Positions 9,723-19,818 of a stretch of 64,000 nt of DNA are shown here, piece by piece. Source of the stretch: Saccharophagus sp. K07 (lineage in GTDB: Bacteria > Pseudomonadota > Gammaproteobacteria > Pseudomonadales > Cellvibrionaceae). A program made the position numbers and the translations under genes. Under the pieces are notes generated by a model. That model saw only the letters and a program-made list of their open reading frames with translations. It was not told the DNA's origin and ran no database searches. Within the stretch, counting starts at the first letter, position 1; each line of letters opens with the position of its first letter. The DNA is taken from NCBI RefSeq assembly GCF_014336955.1, contig NZ_QRAI01000001.1:1054001-1118000 (forward strand), given 5' to 3'.

Positions 9723-10169
9723 ATGGATCCACAACTCAAATCCAACCTCACCAGTTCCAAACACTGGATTCGCTTGATCTACATGCTGCTGTTCGCATTC
9801 TTTTTGTACGTGGCATCGCTGGTGGTGGGGGCGTTGGTAATCGTGCAATTTATCTTTGCCTTGATTACCGGAACCGATAACAAAAAGTTACGGGATTTTG
9901 GCTGGAGCCTGACCCAATATATCCATCAAGTTTTGCTGTTCCTAACCTTCAACAGCGAAGAAAAAGCTTTTCCTTTTTCCGACTGGCCAGCTCCGCCGGC
10001 AGGTGAGCCAGAGAAGCCTACTGAAGTTGTGGTTACCCCAGCAGCTCCCGTTGCCGAACCGGTGGTTGAACCCGAGACTGCGGAAAGTCAGTCGACCATT
10101 ATTGTCCCTCCGCCAGGTACGGGCACGCTCAATGATGGTGATGAAGGCGAAAATAAACCATCCAATTGA
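9723..10169 (+). CDS. DUF4389 membrane protein
   Basis: The 148-residue protein has two adjacent hydrophobic segments (about residues 15-55, the second ending before FALITGTDNKKLRDFG), and the NKKLRDFGWSLTQYIHQVLLFLTFNSEEKAFPF stretch is characteristic of DUF4389. The last 50 residues are a Pro/Val/Glu-rich tail that is probably disordered. It lies 78 bases after gpsA and upstream of sixA, a gene order found in Pseudomonas relatives. ATG at 9723 is preceded by AAAGCGGGGAA. Function unknown. Confidence 0.8.
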   Translation: MDPQLKSNLTSSKHWIRLIYMLLFAFFLYVASLVVGALVIVQFIFALITGTDNKKLRDFGWSLTQYIHQVLLFLTFNSEEKAFPFSDWPAPPAGEPEKPTEVVVTPAAPVAEPVVEPETAESQSTIIVPPPGTGTLNDGDEGENKPSN

Positions 10170-10219
10170 CGCTCTGCGTCTGCCTTACATCATCTAGATA
10201 AAAATAAAAGGGTGCGTGT

Positions 10220-10687
10220 ATGGAAGTGTTTTTATTGCGCCACGGCTGTGCGGAGCCGTCGGCCGCCAGAGATCGGGACCGCAGGCTGACGGCGGAGGGG
10301 CGGGAGGAGTTGCACCGGGTTCTTCGCGATGTCTCCGGGGAATTGGCAGTTGTTAATCGCGTCTTGGTAAGCCCTTATGTGCGCGCGCAACAGACCAGCG
10401 ATATTGCGATGGAGTATCTTCCCCATCTCTCCAGCAATCACAGGCAGACGCTCGATTTTCTGACTCCCGGCAGCAACCCGCAGCGCTTGTTGGATTGGCT
10501 TGCCGGGCAGCCGGACGATCTTTGCGCGCTCTTTGTGACTCACCAACCCCTGGTCGGCACCCTACTGGATGAACTCTGCGGCTTTGAGACCGGTCGATAC
10601 AGAATGGGAACGGGGGCATTGGCGCATTTGCATCTGCCGTTGGTAGGCCGCGGACTGGCCGATCTGATTTTTCTCAAGCAGCCCTAA
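10220..10687 (+). CDS. sixA: Phosphohistidine phosphatase SixA
   Basis: SixA removes phosphate from phosphohistidine on HPt and PTS-type proteins. The 155-residue product begins with the RHG signature LLRHGCAEP (catalytic His about residue 8), and the second active-site half is FVTHQPLVG. Length is normal. The start is ATG with GGGTGCGTGT upstream. The stop codon is followed directly by the ATG of the hydrolase gene (10688), so the two are translationally coupled. Confidence 0.88.
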   Translation: MEVFLLRHGCAEPSAARDRDRRLTAEGREELHRVLRDVSGELAVVNRVLVSPYVRAQQTSDIAMEYLPHLSSNHRQTLDFLTPGSNPQRLLDWLAGQPDDLCALFVTHQPLVGTLLDELCGFETGRYRMGTGALAHLHLPLVGRGLADLIFLKQP

Positions 10688-11557
10688 ATGACATTTTCTG
10701 AGCAGACTTTTGCGGTCGGCGGCTTACATCTGAATGCGAAGCGTTGGGGGACTCCTGGCGGCCTACCGGTCATCGCGCTGCACGGTTGGCTCGATAACGC
10801 AGGTTCCTTCGATTTTTTAGCCCCGGAGCTCAAAGGCTGTGACCTGATATGCCTGGATTGCGCCGGCCACGGAAAAAGCGACCGCCGGCCCCATTTGGGC
10901 GCCTACAACGTTTGGCAGGACGTTGCCGAAGTTTACGCAGTGGCGGATTATCTCGGCTGGGCGGAATTTAATCTGGTCGGCCACTCCCGCGGTGCCATGA
11001 TCTGTTTTCTTGCTGCAGGTACCTTTCCCGAGCGGATCAAAAATCTCATTCTTATCGAAGGCGTTTTCCCGCGCACCGCGCCGCCGGAACAGGCTCCCCA
11101 GATTCTGGCGGAAGCCATTCGTTCCATTCGCCTTGCTGTGACGCGCAAGCGCCATCACTACTCCGCTTTTGCGGATGCTGTTGCCACGCGGACAAAAGGC
11201 ACCTATCCGGTGGCCGAATGCGACGCTGAGCGCTTGGCTCTTCACGGTGTGCTGGAAACCCCCGACGGCTTTACCTGGTCCTATGATCCGAAGCTGCTGG
11301 CGGGTTCCGAGGTGCGCTTAACTATTCCGCAATTGTTGGCTTTTCGCGACCAGATAACGGCTCATACGTTAGTAGTCCTGGCAGATAAAGGCCTGCTCCT
11401 TGAACAACCGGACGTACTCAATCTGTTCAGTCCCAACTGGCGGGTTGAAACCTTAAAAGGCGGCCACCACCTGCATATGCACGAGCAGGCACAGGCCGTC
11501 GCTCATCTGATTAACCGACATTTTTCGATAACAGGAGAAGTTTTTGAGAGTCTTTAG
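10688..11557 (+). CDS. Alpha/beta hydrolase
   Basis: This 289-residue enzyme has the full hydrolase core: oxyanion segment LHGWLDNAGSFD, nucleophile elbow GHSRGA (Ser about residue 100), a probable acidic residue in VVLADKG, and the C-terminal GGHHLHMH histidine. It resembles the serine hydrolase-like/esterase branch in which a LHGWLDN motif is typical. No signal peptide is seen, so it is cytoplasmic. Substrate cannot be predicted. It abuts sixA without a gap and overlaps the following gene by 14 bases. Confidence 0.85.
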   Translation: MTFSEQTFAVGGLHLNAKRWGTPGGLPVIALHGWLDNAGSFDFLAPELKGCDLICLDCAGHGKSDRRPHLGAYNVWQDVAEVYAVADYLGWAEFNLVGHSRGAMICFLAAGTFPERIKNLILIEGVFPRTAPPEQAPQILAEAIRSIRLAVTRKRHHYSAFADAVATRTKGTYPVAECDAERLALHGVLETPDGFTWSYDPKLLAGSEVRLTIPQLLAFRDQITAHTLVVLADKGLLLEQPDVLNLFSPNWRVETLKGGHHLHMHEQAQAVAHLINRHFSITGEVFESL

Positions 11558-12434
11558 TTTGCTACTGATCTTCAGCTTGGCAACGAGTGTGATGGCGGCT
11601 GTTCCTTACACCCCGAATTCGGATCTTGTACTCAGCGGTCGAGTGGTATTCCAAACACAGCCCAGTGTCGGTGAGTATCAGTTGGTGCTCAGTGCAATTA
11701 AAAAGGTCAATAATCAGTGGCGCGCGAAGCAGGAATTTAAATCGCACGCGCTTATATCCCGTCTCACCGTAGAGCTCGACGAGCGCATCCCCTTTACAGA
11801 TGCCCGGCGCAAGCTCGAAGAAGACATGGAAAAAGCACAGAATTTTACCGTGCTGTTTCAATGCTTTGGCTTGGATTGTGGCAGCAGTAATGGCTGGGCG
11901 AATGAGTTTTTGCGGGTCAAACAGCTCTACGGACTCGATACCAGTCAGTTTTATGCGGTGCAAGTCGGCTTGGACAGCCAGCGCAGAGAAACCTATGTCG
12001 TCTGGTATCTGGTACAGCGCGGCAATGGCCGCACCTATCTGCAACAGGATGTCATTCATGCAGGTCCGGATGCGGGTGTCGGCAAATCCTTCGCGCCGGA
12101 TGTGTGGTGGGAGCTGCTGTCCGACAAAGGTTATTTCGTCCTACCGGGCTTTGCGCTGGCGGGTGATGAGGTCACCGTCTCCGGGGAATCCATTGATTTG
12201 CTAGCTTCCCTGTTGGATGCGCATCCAAAGGCGACTGTGCGAATCGTAGGACACGACTACCGCGCAGGCGCATTTGCTGAGCGCGAGCGCCGCTCGCAGT
12301 TCTACGCGCAAAAAGTCCGCGATTTACTGGTGGCAAAAGGTGTAGCGGCGAGCCGCTTGTCTGTCCATGGTCTTGGCCATCTGGCGCCGGCCGGAAAGGT
12401 CGAGCCGGCGCGTGTGGAAATCGTACTCGACTAG
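11544..12434 (+). CDS. DUF4892 / OmpA-like domain exported protein
   Basis: A TTG start at 11544 with AGGAG eight bases upstream gives a clear signal peptide (MRVFSLLLIFSLATSVMA). Residues 25-170 match DUF4892, including the CFGLDCGSSNGWAN segment and a following LYG motif. The last 90 residues resemble an OmpA C-terminal peptidoglycan-binding domain (VRIVGHDYRAGAFAERERRSQFYAQKV). Unlike porin-type OmpA there is no barrel, so it is probably periplasmic or envelope-anchored. It overlaps the hydrolase gene and its stop abuts the end of folE on the opposite strand (12434/12435). Confidence 0.8.
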   Translation: MRVFSLLLIFSLATSVMAAVPYTPNSDLVLSGRVVFQTQPSVGEYQLVLSAIKKVNNQWRAKQEFKSHALISRLTVELDERIPFTDARRKLEEDMEKAQNFTVLFQCFGLDCGSSNGWANEFLRVKQLYGLDTSQFYAVQVGLDSQRRETYVVWYLVQRGNGRTYLQQDVIHAGPDAGVGKSFAPDVWWELLSDKGYFVLPGFALAGDEVTVSGESIDLLASLLDAHPKATVRIVGHDYRAGAFAERERRSQFYAQKVRDLLVAKGVAASRLSVHGLGHLAPAGKVEPARVEIVLD

Positions 12435-12977
12435 TTACGACTTGATCAGAGAAAGGAATTCCGTACGAGTGGCGGCGCTGGTGCGAAATGCGCCGTACAT
12501 GGCGGAAGTTTTCATGGACGAATTCTGCTTCTCAACCCCGCGCATCATCATGCACAAGTGTTTTGCTTCAATGATGACCGCCACACCTGCAGCGCCAGTA
12601 ACCGTTTGAATGGTTTCCGCGATCTGATGGGTCAGTTGTTCCTGAATCTGCAAGCGGCGCGCATACATATCAACAATTCGCGCAACTTTGGACAGGCCGA
12701 GCACCATTCCTTGTGGTATATAACCCACGTGAGCGCGGCCAACAAAAGGCAGCAAATGGTGTTCGCACATGGAGTACAGCTCTATGTCCTTGACGATGAT
12801 CATGTCAGTGGAATCCGACGGGAATAGCGCGTTGTTGACGACCTCTTCAATTGTGCGCTTGTAACCGCTGGTCAGATATTCAAACGCCGCTGCGGCGCGC
12901 GCGGGCGTATCAACCAGGCCGGGGCGGGTAGGGTCTTCGCCGATTTGCGTAATAATTTGGCTGAAAAGGTCTTTCAT
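12435..12977 (-). CDS. folE: GTP cyclohydrolase I
   Basis: FolE converts GTP to dihydroneopterin triphosphate, the first step of folate synthesis. The 180-residue product has the zinc/catalytic motif [12 protein letters not shown], the [24 protein letters not shown] helix and the distal LCMMMRGV cysteine that completes the zinc site. Length is normal for the bacterial type. The start at 12977 is preceded on the minus strand by GAGAGCACC. It is convergent with the preceding gene with no gap, so the two ends share a stop region. Confidence 0.97.
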   Translation of the reverse strand: MKDLFSQIITQIGEDPTRPGLVDTPARAAAAFEYLTSGYKRTIEEVVNNALFPSDSTDMIIVKDIELYSMCEHHLLPFVGRAHVGYIPQGMVLGLSKVARIVDMYARRLQIQEQLTHQIAETIQTVTGAAGVAVIIEAKHLCMMMRGVEKQNSSMKTSAMYGAFRTSAATRTEFLSLIKS

Positions 12978-13215
12978 GGTGCTCTCTCACAAGGCTCGCT
13001 GAGCGATTACTCGGTAATAACAAAAAGGGACGTACCCTACGTTATACCCCGGCCAAAAGAAAGTGAAATTTAACCGGTGGAAGAGGGTTTTTTCGATGAA
13101 ATGCGGTTGGTTCGTCTGGCGCTGACGATCAAATTTCTCAGGAACTCGATGTTGGTGCTCGTGGCAGGAGCGTTTTCCGCTAGAATGCGACCTTTTTTAG
13201 ACCGGTGGGGGACAC

Positions 13216-14133
13216 ATGGGCGAGCCGATCATCAACGAGTTGCTATCCGTGCGCGACTGGATCCGTTGGGGTGCATCCGAATTTCAGCGCGCCAATTTGT
13301 TTTACGGACATGGAACCGACAATGCTTGGGATGAAGCGGCGCAGATCATTCTGTGGGTCATCAAAACCCCTTGGGAGCGCCTCAATCAGATCGTCGATAC
13401 CCGCCTGGTCACGGCGGAAAAGCAGGAGATCCTGGCGCTCTTCCAGCAGCGTATCCAGAAGCGAACGCCTGTGCCTTACCTGACCGGCACTGCGTTCTTT
13501 GCCGGACTGGAATTTAAAGTCGACAGCAATACCCTGATCCCTCGCTCACCCATTGCCGAGCTGATCGAAAAAGGCTTCCAACCCTGGCTGATCGAAGAGC
13601 CGGAATATGTGCTGGATCTCTGCACCGGCTGCGGTTGCATCGGTATTGCGGTCGCTTCCGTATTTCCTTCGGCGCAAGTCGATATCAGCGATATTTCTAC
13701 CGAGGCGCTGGCGGTAGCTGAAGAGAATATTGCCAAACATCAGTTGGAAGGTCGTGTCACCCCGATTGAATCCGATCTTTTCGCAAATATTCCTGGCTGT
13801 TATGACCTGATCGTATCCAATCCGCCCTATGTCGATGCGGAAGATATGGCCTCGCTGCCGCAGGAATATCACGTAGAGCCGCGTTTGGCGCTGGAATCAG
13901 GTGCGGACGGTCTGGATTTTACCCGTCGTTTATTGGCTGAAGCGGCTGATCACCTCAATGACAATGGTGTCCTTATAGTCGAAGTAGGCAACAGCGCGGC
14001 GGCGTTGGAAGCGCAGTTTCCTGATGTGCCGTTTACCTGGATTGAGTTTGAGCGCGGTGGCCACGGCGTTTTTCTGCTGACCCGGGAACAACTGGTTGAG
14101 CACGCGGCAGATTTCAAGCAGAAACTCCTATAA
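13216..14133 (+). CDS. prmB: 50S ribosomal protein L3 N5-glutamine methyltransferase
   Basis: PrmB methylates a glutamine in ribosomal protein L3. The 305-residue protein has the N-terminal helical domain, the IPRSPIAELI motif, the SAM-binding loop LDLCTGCGCIGIA, and the NPPY catalytic motif (IVSNPPYVDAEDM). The start is ATG 13216 with GGTGGGGGA upstream. aroC follows 81 bases downstream in the same direction, the order seen in pseudomonads. Confidence 0.95.
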   Translation: MGEPIINELLSVRDWIRWGASEFQRANLFYGHGTDNAWDEAAQIILWVIKTPWERLNQIVDTRLVTAEKQEILALFQQRIQKRTPVPYLTGTAFFAGLEFKVDSNTLIPRSPIAELIEKGFQPWLIEEPEYVLDLCTGCGCIGIAVASVFPSAQVDISDISTEALAVAEENIAKHQLEGRVTPIESDLFANIPGCYDLIVSNPPYVDAEDMASLPQEYHVEPRLALESGADGLDFTRRLLAEAADHLNDNGVLIVEVGNSAAALEAQFPDVPFTWIEFERGGHGVFLLTREQLVEHAADFKQKLL

Positions 14134-14214
14134 TGCGAAGTTTTTCTGCATCCGAGGCAGCATTTGCTGTCACTAAATATATTCACCAACATTCCTTCTA
14201 GGTGATCAGCGATT

Positions 14215-15315
14215 ATGGCGGGCAATACATTTGGCAAACTTTTTACCGTAACCACTTTCGGCGAAAGCCATGGCGAGGCGTTGGGCTGCATCATCGATGG
14301 TTGTCCTCCGGGAATCGAGTTGAGTGAAGAAGATATTCAGCACGATCTCGACCGCCGCAAACCCGGTCAGTCGCGCTATACCACGCAGCGACGAGAGGAA
14401 GATGAGGTAAAAATCCTGTCTGGTGTTTTTGAGGGCAAGACCACCGGCACGCCCATCGGCATGATTATTCAGAATACTGATCAGCGCTCGAAGGACTACA
14501 GCAAAATCAAAGATGTCTTCCGCCCGGCGCACGCCGATTACACCTACATGCAGAAATACGGTATTCGCGATTACCGCGGCGGCGGTCGCTCCTCCGCACG
14601 TGAAACAGCTATGCGAGTCGCTGCGGGTGCGGTAGCGAAAAAGGTCTTGAAAGAAGGCTGGGGAATTGAGATTCGCGGTTATCTGTCGCAGCTGGGCCCC
14701 ATAGCTATAGAAACCGTGGATTGGAACGAAGTCAGCAACAATCCTTTCTTCTGTCCTGACGCCTCCAAAGTGCCTGCAATGGAGGAATATATGCAGGCGC
14801 TCAGCAAAGAGGGTAATTCTGTTGGCGCCAAAATTACGGTGGTGGCTACCAATATGGTGCCAGGCTTAGGCGAACCTGTATTTGATCGACTCGATGCCGA
14901 TATCGCCCATGCATTGATGAGCATCAACGCGGTAAAAGGCGTCGAAATTGGTGCTGGCTTCGCGTGTGTCAGTCAGAAAGGAACAGAGCATCGCGATGAA
15001 ATTACCCCTCAAGGATTTTTGAGCAATAACGCTGGAGGGATATTGGGCGGAATTTCGAGCGGTCAAGACATCATTGCTCACATCGCATTAAAACCAACTT
15101 CCAGTCTGCGCATTCCTGGACGCAGTGTCGATGTCAATGGCAATCCAGTAGAGGTTGTTACGACTGGACGTCACGATCCCTGCGTCGGTATAAGGGCTAC
15201 TCCAATTGCTGAGGCTATGTTGGCATTGGTGTTGGTGGACCACGCCCTGCGTCACAGAGGCCAGAATAGCGATGCTGCGCTTTCTGTCCCGGTTATTCCC
15301 GCGTTCGTCGAATAA
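14215..15315 (+). CDS. aroC: Chorismate synthase
   Basis: AroC makes chorismate from EPSP using reduced FMN. The 366-residue protein starts [20 protein letters not shown], the first family signature, and contains the second ([11 protein letters not shown]-like, here [23 protein letters not shown]). Length is normal. AGGTGATC lies 8-16 bases before the ATG. It may be co-transcribed with prmB. Confidence 0.98.
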   Translation: MAGNTFGKLFTVTTFGESHGEALGCIIDGCPPGIELSEEDIQHDLDRRKPGQSRYTTQRREEDEVKILSGVFEGKTTGTPIGMIIQNTDQRSKDYSKIKDVFRPAHADYTYMQKYGIRDYRGGGRSSARETAMRVAAGAVAKKVLKEGWGIEIRGYLSQLGPIAIETVDWNEVSNNPFFCPDASKVPAMEEYMQALSKEGNSVGAKITVVATNMVPGLGEPVFDRLDADIAHALMSINAVKGVEIGAGFACVSQKGTEHRDEITPQGFLSNNAGGILGGISSGQDIIAHIALKPTSSLRIPGRSVDVNGNPVEVVTTGRHDPCVGIRATPIAEAMLALVLVDHALRHRGQNSDAALSVPVIPAFVE

Positions 15316-15484
15316 GGCGGCAGTTGGGCAAATTAAGATGCTGTTTTGATACTTTTTTCTGATAATGGTTTGACTTGGTTAACATTTAAAGGTTGTTGTG
15401 GCCTGATTGGGGGTGTAATCTCGGGGGAAGATTTTAGTACGTCCCGTATGGATTATATGGACGATATAACTATAAGGTGAGGCC

Positions 15485-16471
15485 ATGAAAGCACATCTTG
15501 TTTTAATTGGATTGTTTCTTCCTCTGTTCAGTGTTCCGGCGATATCGGCTGATTCAAAACAGTGCCCCGTAGTCAATTGTGACTGCGGGGCTATTTCGGA
15601 TGCGCAGTGGCGCAGTCATTGTGTCAGTCGGGAAAAAAAGGTCATTGAGGACTGCATTGCCAACCAGGGAAATCCAAAAAGTTATTGCGGGTTACACGGC
15701 CCAGCGGCTTTTCCTGTAGCGACATCTCTTCAGCCTGATAAAAAACCTCTCGTCATCGAAGATAACGACCCCGCCATTATTGAAAAGCTCATCGCAACCC
15801 AAAACTGGTCATTGGATGAGTCCTTTAACATTTTGAAATCCCGCGAGAGCGCCAAACAATATGGCGACGCCGTAAAAATGGCTGGTTTGCTTGAGCGCGA
15901 CCTGGAGCGTTTATATCAACTGCATCGCCAAGCTGATGCAGTCTACAAGCAACAGGAGCGGGACGATGTCAGCAAGGTGACCGACGCTTTTGCTTTGGCA
16001 ATGACCGACAGGGCTAAGGCATTGCGGGAATATGCTGCAAAACTTTGGCAATCTGCCGCGAGTGCGGATTCGGACAAAAATCAAAAAGCCCAGCGGGTAT
16101 TGGCTTTCAGGGTATCCCGGTTGGCTGCGACCGTTTATGAGTATTCAGGTGAGCTCTACAGCTTGGCGGGATCCTCAATTCGATCTGCGGAGTTGTGGCA
16201 GGCCGCTGCGGAGGTTTCCCAGATTTTGCGACATTGGGAGCAGGAGACAGAAAACAAACTGCAGCATGTGACGTTTTATCAGGCGCAAGCTGCCTCGCGC
16301 TTGCATCGCGCAACCTACCACTTGATCGAAGCTGGACAGGATGATTCCGTTGTCATAACGGCACAGCGTGCTCAAGCTCTCGAAGGTACGCTGGCGGATA
16401 TCGCCGATACTAGCCACGCCAATCATGAATCTGCGGAAGATATGCGCGCGATCAAACGAGGATCGCGTTAA
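15485..16471 (+). CDS. Exported cysteine-rich helical protein of unknown function
   Basis: I do not recognise the family. The 328-residue protein has a signal peptide (to about residue 22, ending AISA). A short N-terminal domain then has seven cysteines between residues 26 and 69 (CPVVNCDCG, HCVSREKKVIEDC, SYCG), suggesting a disulfide-bonded module. The remaining 250 residues are alpha-helical and coiled-coil-like with Gln/Ala/Glu richness. ATAAGGTGAGG precedes the ATG. It lies 170 bases after aroC and converges on the barrel-protein gene; no functional context is apparent. Confidence 0.72.
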   Translation: MKAHLVLIGLFLPLFSVPAISADSKQCPVVNCDCGAISDAQWRSHCVSREKKVIEDCIANQGNPKSYCGLHGPAAFPVATSLQPDKKPLVIEDNDPAIIEKLIATQNWSLDESFNILKSRESAKQYGDAVKMAGLLERDLERLYQLHRQADAVYKQQERDDVSKVTDAFALAMTDRAKALREYAAKLWQSAASADSDKNQKAQRVLAFRVSRLAATVYEYSGELYSLAGSSIRSAELWQAAAEVSQILRHWEQETENKLQHVTFYQAQAASRLHRATYHLIEAGQDDSVVITAQRAQALEGTLADIADTSHANHESAEDMRAIKRGSR

Positions 16472-16517
16472 CTAAAGCACCGGCCAATGCCGGTGCGATC
16501 AAAAACGCAGGTGCGGT

Positions 16518-17285
16518 TCAAAAATGCAGAACAAGTTCTGCGAAGGTGCCTGACATTTTGGCGTCTGCGTAAAGATCATCAAATTTCTCGGCGCGTAACG
16601 TTAGTACCCGATAGCCGACATTTACGCCTATATCCAGCAAAGGCGTTACTTCAAAAGAGTAGCCGAGGCGCACAGATGCATCCGTCATCTTATCTCCCCG
16701 GTAAGTTATCCCTTGTGCGGTTGCTCCTACACGCCAGCCTGAACCTGGAAAATCCAGTTGGAGATTGGCGTAAGCCATGGGCAATACGCCTTCGAGTGTC
16801 GCTCGCGCGGGCTGGCTCAGCTCGGATTGCACCTCTACATAGCCTTCCAAAAAGCGCGCTGTGATACCCAGATCGAAGGTTACCCAGTTATCCAACAGCT
16901 CGTAGTAGAAGGTCGCATCTGTATGCGAGAGATCTATATCGGTCAGTACTTGAACCTGGGCGTCAATTGGCACTCCGCCAATAATGAAACTCTGTGAAGT
17001 GATGGACGATTCCGTTGCAGAAATCGTGCTGTGCATTAAACGCAAATTGGGGATAACCGGAATCGGATGTTCGAGTGCAAGCCAGAACACGTTGCTGTTC
17101 TCATTCTCGAACCCGAGGTCGTTCAGCGTCGTAGTAGCGCCGTTTTGTCCCACGTCACCTTGAAGGTCGATATACCAATGGCCAACGCCACCATACAAGC
17201 CGAATATGGTATCTCCCCATGCTGTGCCGCAAGCGCTTGCGAGACAGGCTGCCAATATTAAATTTCGTGTTTTTTTATGTTTCAT
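16518..17285 (-). CDS. Outer-membrane beta-barrel protein, TIGR04219-like
   Basis: The 255-residue product, from ATG 17285, has a signal peptide (NLILAACLASACGTAWG) and then alternating amphipathic beta-strands, ending with the C-terminal aromatic (VLHF) typical of outer-membrane barrels. Sequence features such as WYIDLQGDVG near the start and GWRVGATAQGITYRGDKMTDASVRLGYSFE match the TIGR04219 family, whose role is unknown. An in-frame start at 17369 would add 28 residues before the signal peptide and is unlikely. It lies downstream of the LysR gene, on the same strand. Confidence 0.75.
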   Translation of the reverse strand: MKHKKTRNLILAACLASACGTAWGDTIFGLYGGVGHWYIDLQGDVGQNGATTTLNDLGFENENSNVFWLALEHPIPVIPNLRLMHSTISATESSITSQSFIIGGVPIDAQVQVLTDIDLSHTDATFYYELLDNWVTFDLGITARFLEGYVEVQSELSQPARATLEGVLPMAYANLQLDFPGSGWRVGATAQGITYRGDKMTDASVRLGYSFEVTPLLDIGVNVGYRVLTLRAEKFDDLYADAKMSGTFAELVLHF

Positions 17286-17365
17286 AACAGTTGATCCGTG
17301 TACCGAAAGCTCGGCAATCAGTTTCTTATAGCAGAGAAGTTGTTCAGTCTGTGTGCGCTTTACCC

Positions 17366-18235
17366 TCATGGGGAGCGATTGGCGCGCAGGACTTCATAAA
17401 AAGCTTCAGCAGCATTGCTCAGTTGTCTACGTTGATGGCGGGCCAAGCCCAGCCTGCGGGTAAGAACAACGCCGCCAAGTCTCAATGGGCGAATTTGCTC
17501 ATCCACCATGGACTCTGGCAAAACGCTCCAACCGAGACCTACCGAAACCATCATTTTGATAGTTTCCAGATAATTCGTCGTCATATTTATTGTGAGCGGA
17601 AGATTGCGGTCATCGAAACAGCGTTTGACCAGGCGGCCTGTATAAGTGCTGAGGTCGGGGAGGATTGCCGGTGATTCGCTCAGGGCGAGCAGGTTGGTGT
17701 TGGTGGATAAATCCGAGTCCAAACTGGTGACGAAGCGCATATTGTCTTGCCAGAGCGGTTCAAATTCCAATTGATCAATAGGGTCCGGAGCCAGAGTTAC
17801 CACCGCCAGTTCACACTGCCCGCGATGGACGCGTTCCAGCGCCACTTCCGAATCCAGAAACTCGAATTTGAGATTGACCTTCGGATAATTCGACGCAAAT
17901 GCACGCAGCACCGGCGGCAGTTTGTGCAAGCCTACGTGGTGACTGGTCGCCACGCGCAGTTCACCTTTCACCTCACCGGATAAATCCGCCAGCGCCCGTT
18001 TAGCTTCGTCGAGCTGGCGAACGATTTGCTCCGCGCGGGGAAGTAGGGCGCGCCCGGCCTGGGTGAGTTGAATCGTTTTGCCCAGGCGATCAAAAAGAAC
18101 CGTATCCACCGCCTGCTCAAGTGCGGCAATACGCTTGCTGACGGCGGGTTGGGTGATGCACAGATCATCCGCCGCCAGGGAAAACGACTTAAACCGGGCG
18201 ACGCTGAGAAAGGCGCGTAGGTTCTCCAATTCCAT
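17366..18235 (-). CDS. LysR-family transcriptional regulator
   Basis: The 289-residue protein has the N-terminal winged helix-turn-helix (residues 1-60; LAADDLCITQPAVSKRIAALEQAVDTVLFDR) and a C-terminal periplasmic-binding-like effector domain. It is transcribed divergently from leuC across a 136-base gap with an inverted repeat near the promoters. The same LysR-leuC arrangement occurs in pseudomonads, so control of the leucine genes, or of itself, is a reasonable inference. The effector cannot be predicted. Confidence 0.9.
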   Translation of the reverse strand: MELENLRAFLSVARFKSFSLAADDLCITQPAVSKRIAALEQAVDTVLFDRLGKTIQLTQAGRALLPRAEQIVRQLDEAKRALADLSGEVKGELRVATSHHVGLHKLPPVLRAFASNYPKVNLKFEFLDSEVALERVHRGQCELAVVTLAPDPIDQLEFEPLWQDNMRFVTSLDSDLSTNTNLLALSESPAILPDLSTYTGRLVKRCFDDRNLPLTINMTTNYLETIKMMVSVGLGWSVLPESMVDEQIRPLRLGGVVLTRRLGLARHQRRQLSNAAEAFYEVLRANRSP

Positions 18236-18252
18236 AAGGATTCCTATTGGGA

Positions 18253-18276
18253 ATTCAATTTATAAAAATAATGAAT
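18253..18276 (+). promoter_or_regulatory. Candidate LysR operator between lysR and leuC
   Basis: ATTCA (18253-18257) and TGAAT (18272-18276) are inverted, enclosing an AT-rich 14-base core. The outer positions look like a T-N11-A type LysR site. It lies 18 bases before the lysR start codon and 95 before leuC. The repeat is short and could be accidental. Confidence 0.4.
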
Positions 18277-18371
18277 TGGAGTTATTTTAGATGCTCTCCT
18301 ACCATAAGCGCTATTCGCCGGATGTATTTTCGGTGCACCGCATTTTCAGGTTACAGCGTTTGGAGATCTCA

Positions 18372-19805
18372 ATGGCTGGAATGACTCTTTATGACAAGTT
18401 GTGGCAATCCCACCTCGTGTTGCAGCGGGATGATGGATCGGCACTTATTTACATTGACCGCCATATCGTTCATGAAGTGACGTCGCCACAAGCGTTTGAA
18501 GGTCTGCGTCTGGCCGGGCGCAAGCCTTGGCGGGTAAACAGCATTGTGGCCACGCCAGACCACAACGTGCCGACCACCCCGCAAGAGCGCTCTTCCGGCG
18601 TCGATGGTATCGCAGACCCCATTTCTAAAATCCAGGTGAAAACACTCGACGAGAACTGCGACGAACTGGGCATTCTGGAATTCAAAATCAATGACCACCG
18701 TCAGGGCATCGTCCACGTGGTCGGCCCTGAAACCGGCGCTTGTTTGCCCGGCATGACCATCGTCTGCGGCGACTCTCATACCTCTACCAACGGCGCATTG
18801 GGCGCTTTGGCGTTCGGTATCGGCACCAGTGAAGTCGAGCACGTAATGGCGACTCAATGTCTCGTAGCCAAAAAAATGAAAAGCATGCTGGTTCAGGTCG
18901 ATGGCCAGCTCGGTCCCGGTGTGACCCCTAAAGATGTCGTTTTGGCCATCATCGGCGAAATTGGTACTGCAGGCGGAACCGGATACGCCATTGAATTCGG
19001 CGGTGAAGTCTTCCGTTCCATGTCCATGGAAGGTCGCTTGACCGTTTGTAATATGGCCATCGAAGCTGGCGCGCGCGCCGGTATGGTCGCTGTGGATGAC
19101 ATTACGTTGGAGTATGTCAAAAACAAACCTTTCGCTCCCAAAGGCGCTTTGTGGGATAAAGCAGTGGCGGAGTGGAGCCAATTGCACAGCGATCCTGACG
19201 CAAAATTCGATCGCGTGGTTCGTCTCAACGGCAGCGATATCAAACCGCAAGTTACCTGGGGTACCTCGCCGGAAATGGTATTGCCCGTTTCCGAGAGAGT
19301 GCCCGATCCCGCTGTGGAATCCGACGCAGTGAAAAAGGCGAGCATCGAGCGCGCGCTCCAGTACATGGGCTTGAATGCAGGGCAACCCATTAGCGAGATT
19401 GCGATTGATAAAGTCTTTATCGGCTCCTGCACCAACTCCCGTATTGAAGATATCCGCAGTGCCGCTCTTGTGGTGAAAGGCCGCAAAAAAGCGCCATCTG
19501 TAAAACTCGCCATGGTGGTTCCAGGTTCTGGACAAGTTAAGGCTCAAGCGGAAGCCGAAGGTTTGGACAAAATCTTCCGCGACGCAGGTTTTGAATGGCG
19601 CGAACCTGGATGCTCCATGTGCCTTGCCATGAATGCCGACCGGCTCGAACCCGGTGAGCGCTGCGCTTCCACCTCCAATCGCAATTTCGAAGGCCGGCAG
19701 GGTTATGGCGGTCGCACGCATTTGGTGAGCCCGGCAATGGCCGCAGCAGCGGGTATCGCTGGCCATTTTGTCGATGTGCGCCAGTTGCTGGAATCCGGTC
19801 AGTAA
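18372..19805 (+). CDS. leuC: 3-isopropylmalate dehydratase large subunit
   Basis: LeuC, with LeuD, isomerises 2- to 3-isopropylmalate in leucine synthesis using a 4Fe-4S cluster. From ATG 18372 the protein is 477 residues. It has aconitase-family signatures and the three cluster cysteines, in [10 protein letters not shown] and in CSMCLAMN (the CxxC near the C-terminus). An in-frame start at 18291 is possible but adds an unrelated leader. leuD follows after 13 bases. Confidence 0.98.
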   Translation: MAGMTLYDKLWQSHLVLQRDDGSALIYIDRHIVHEVTSPQAFEGLRLAGRKPWRVNSIVATPDHNVPTTPQERSSGVDGIADPISKIQVKTLDENCDELGILEFKINDHRQGIVHVVGPETGACLPGMTIVCGDSHTSTNGALGALAFGIGTSEVEHVMATQCLVAKKMKSMLVQVDGQLGPGVTPKDVVLAIIGEIGTAGGTGYAIEFGGEVFRSMSMEGRLTVCNMAIEAGARAGMVAVDDITLEYVKNKPFAPKGALWDKAVAEWSQLHSDPDAKFDRVVRLNGSDIKPQVTWGTSPEMVLPVSERVPDPAVESDAVKKASIERALQYMGLNAGQPISEIAIDKVFIGSCTNSRIEDIRSAALVVKGRKKAPSVKLAMVVPGSGQVKAQAEAEGLDKIFRDAGFEWREPGCSMCLAMNADRLEPGERCASTSNRNFEGRQGYGGRTHLVSPAMAAAAGIAGHFVDVRQLLESGQ

Positions 19806-19818
19806 TGGGGAAGATGTT

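Noticed and set aside
13077-13334. Open frame before prmB
   Set aside because: It overlaps the start of prmB in another frame and has no protein-like conservation features; treated as a shadow.
16107-16426. Minus-strand frames inside the Cys-rich exported protein gene
   Set aside because: Shadows; the plus frame has a signal peptide and ribosome binding site.
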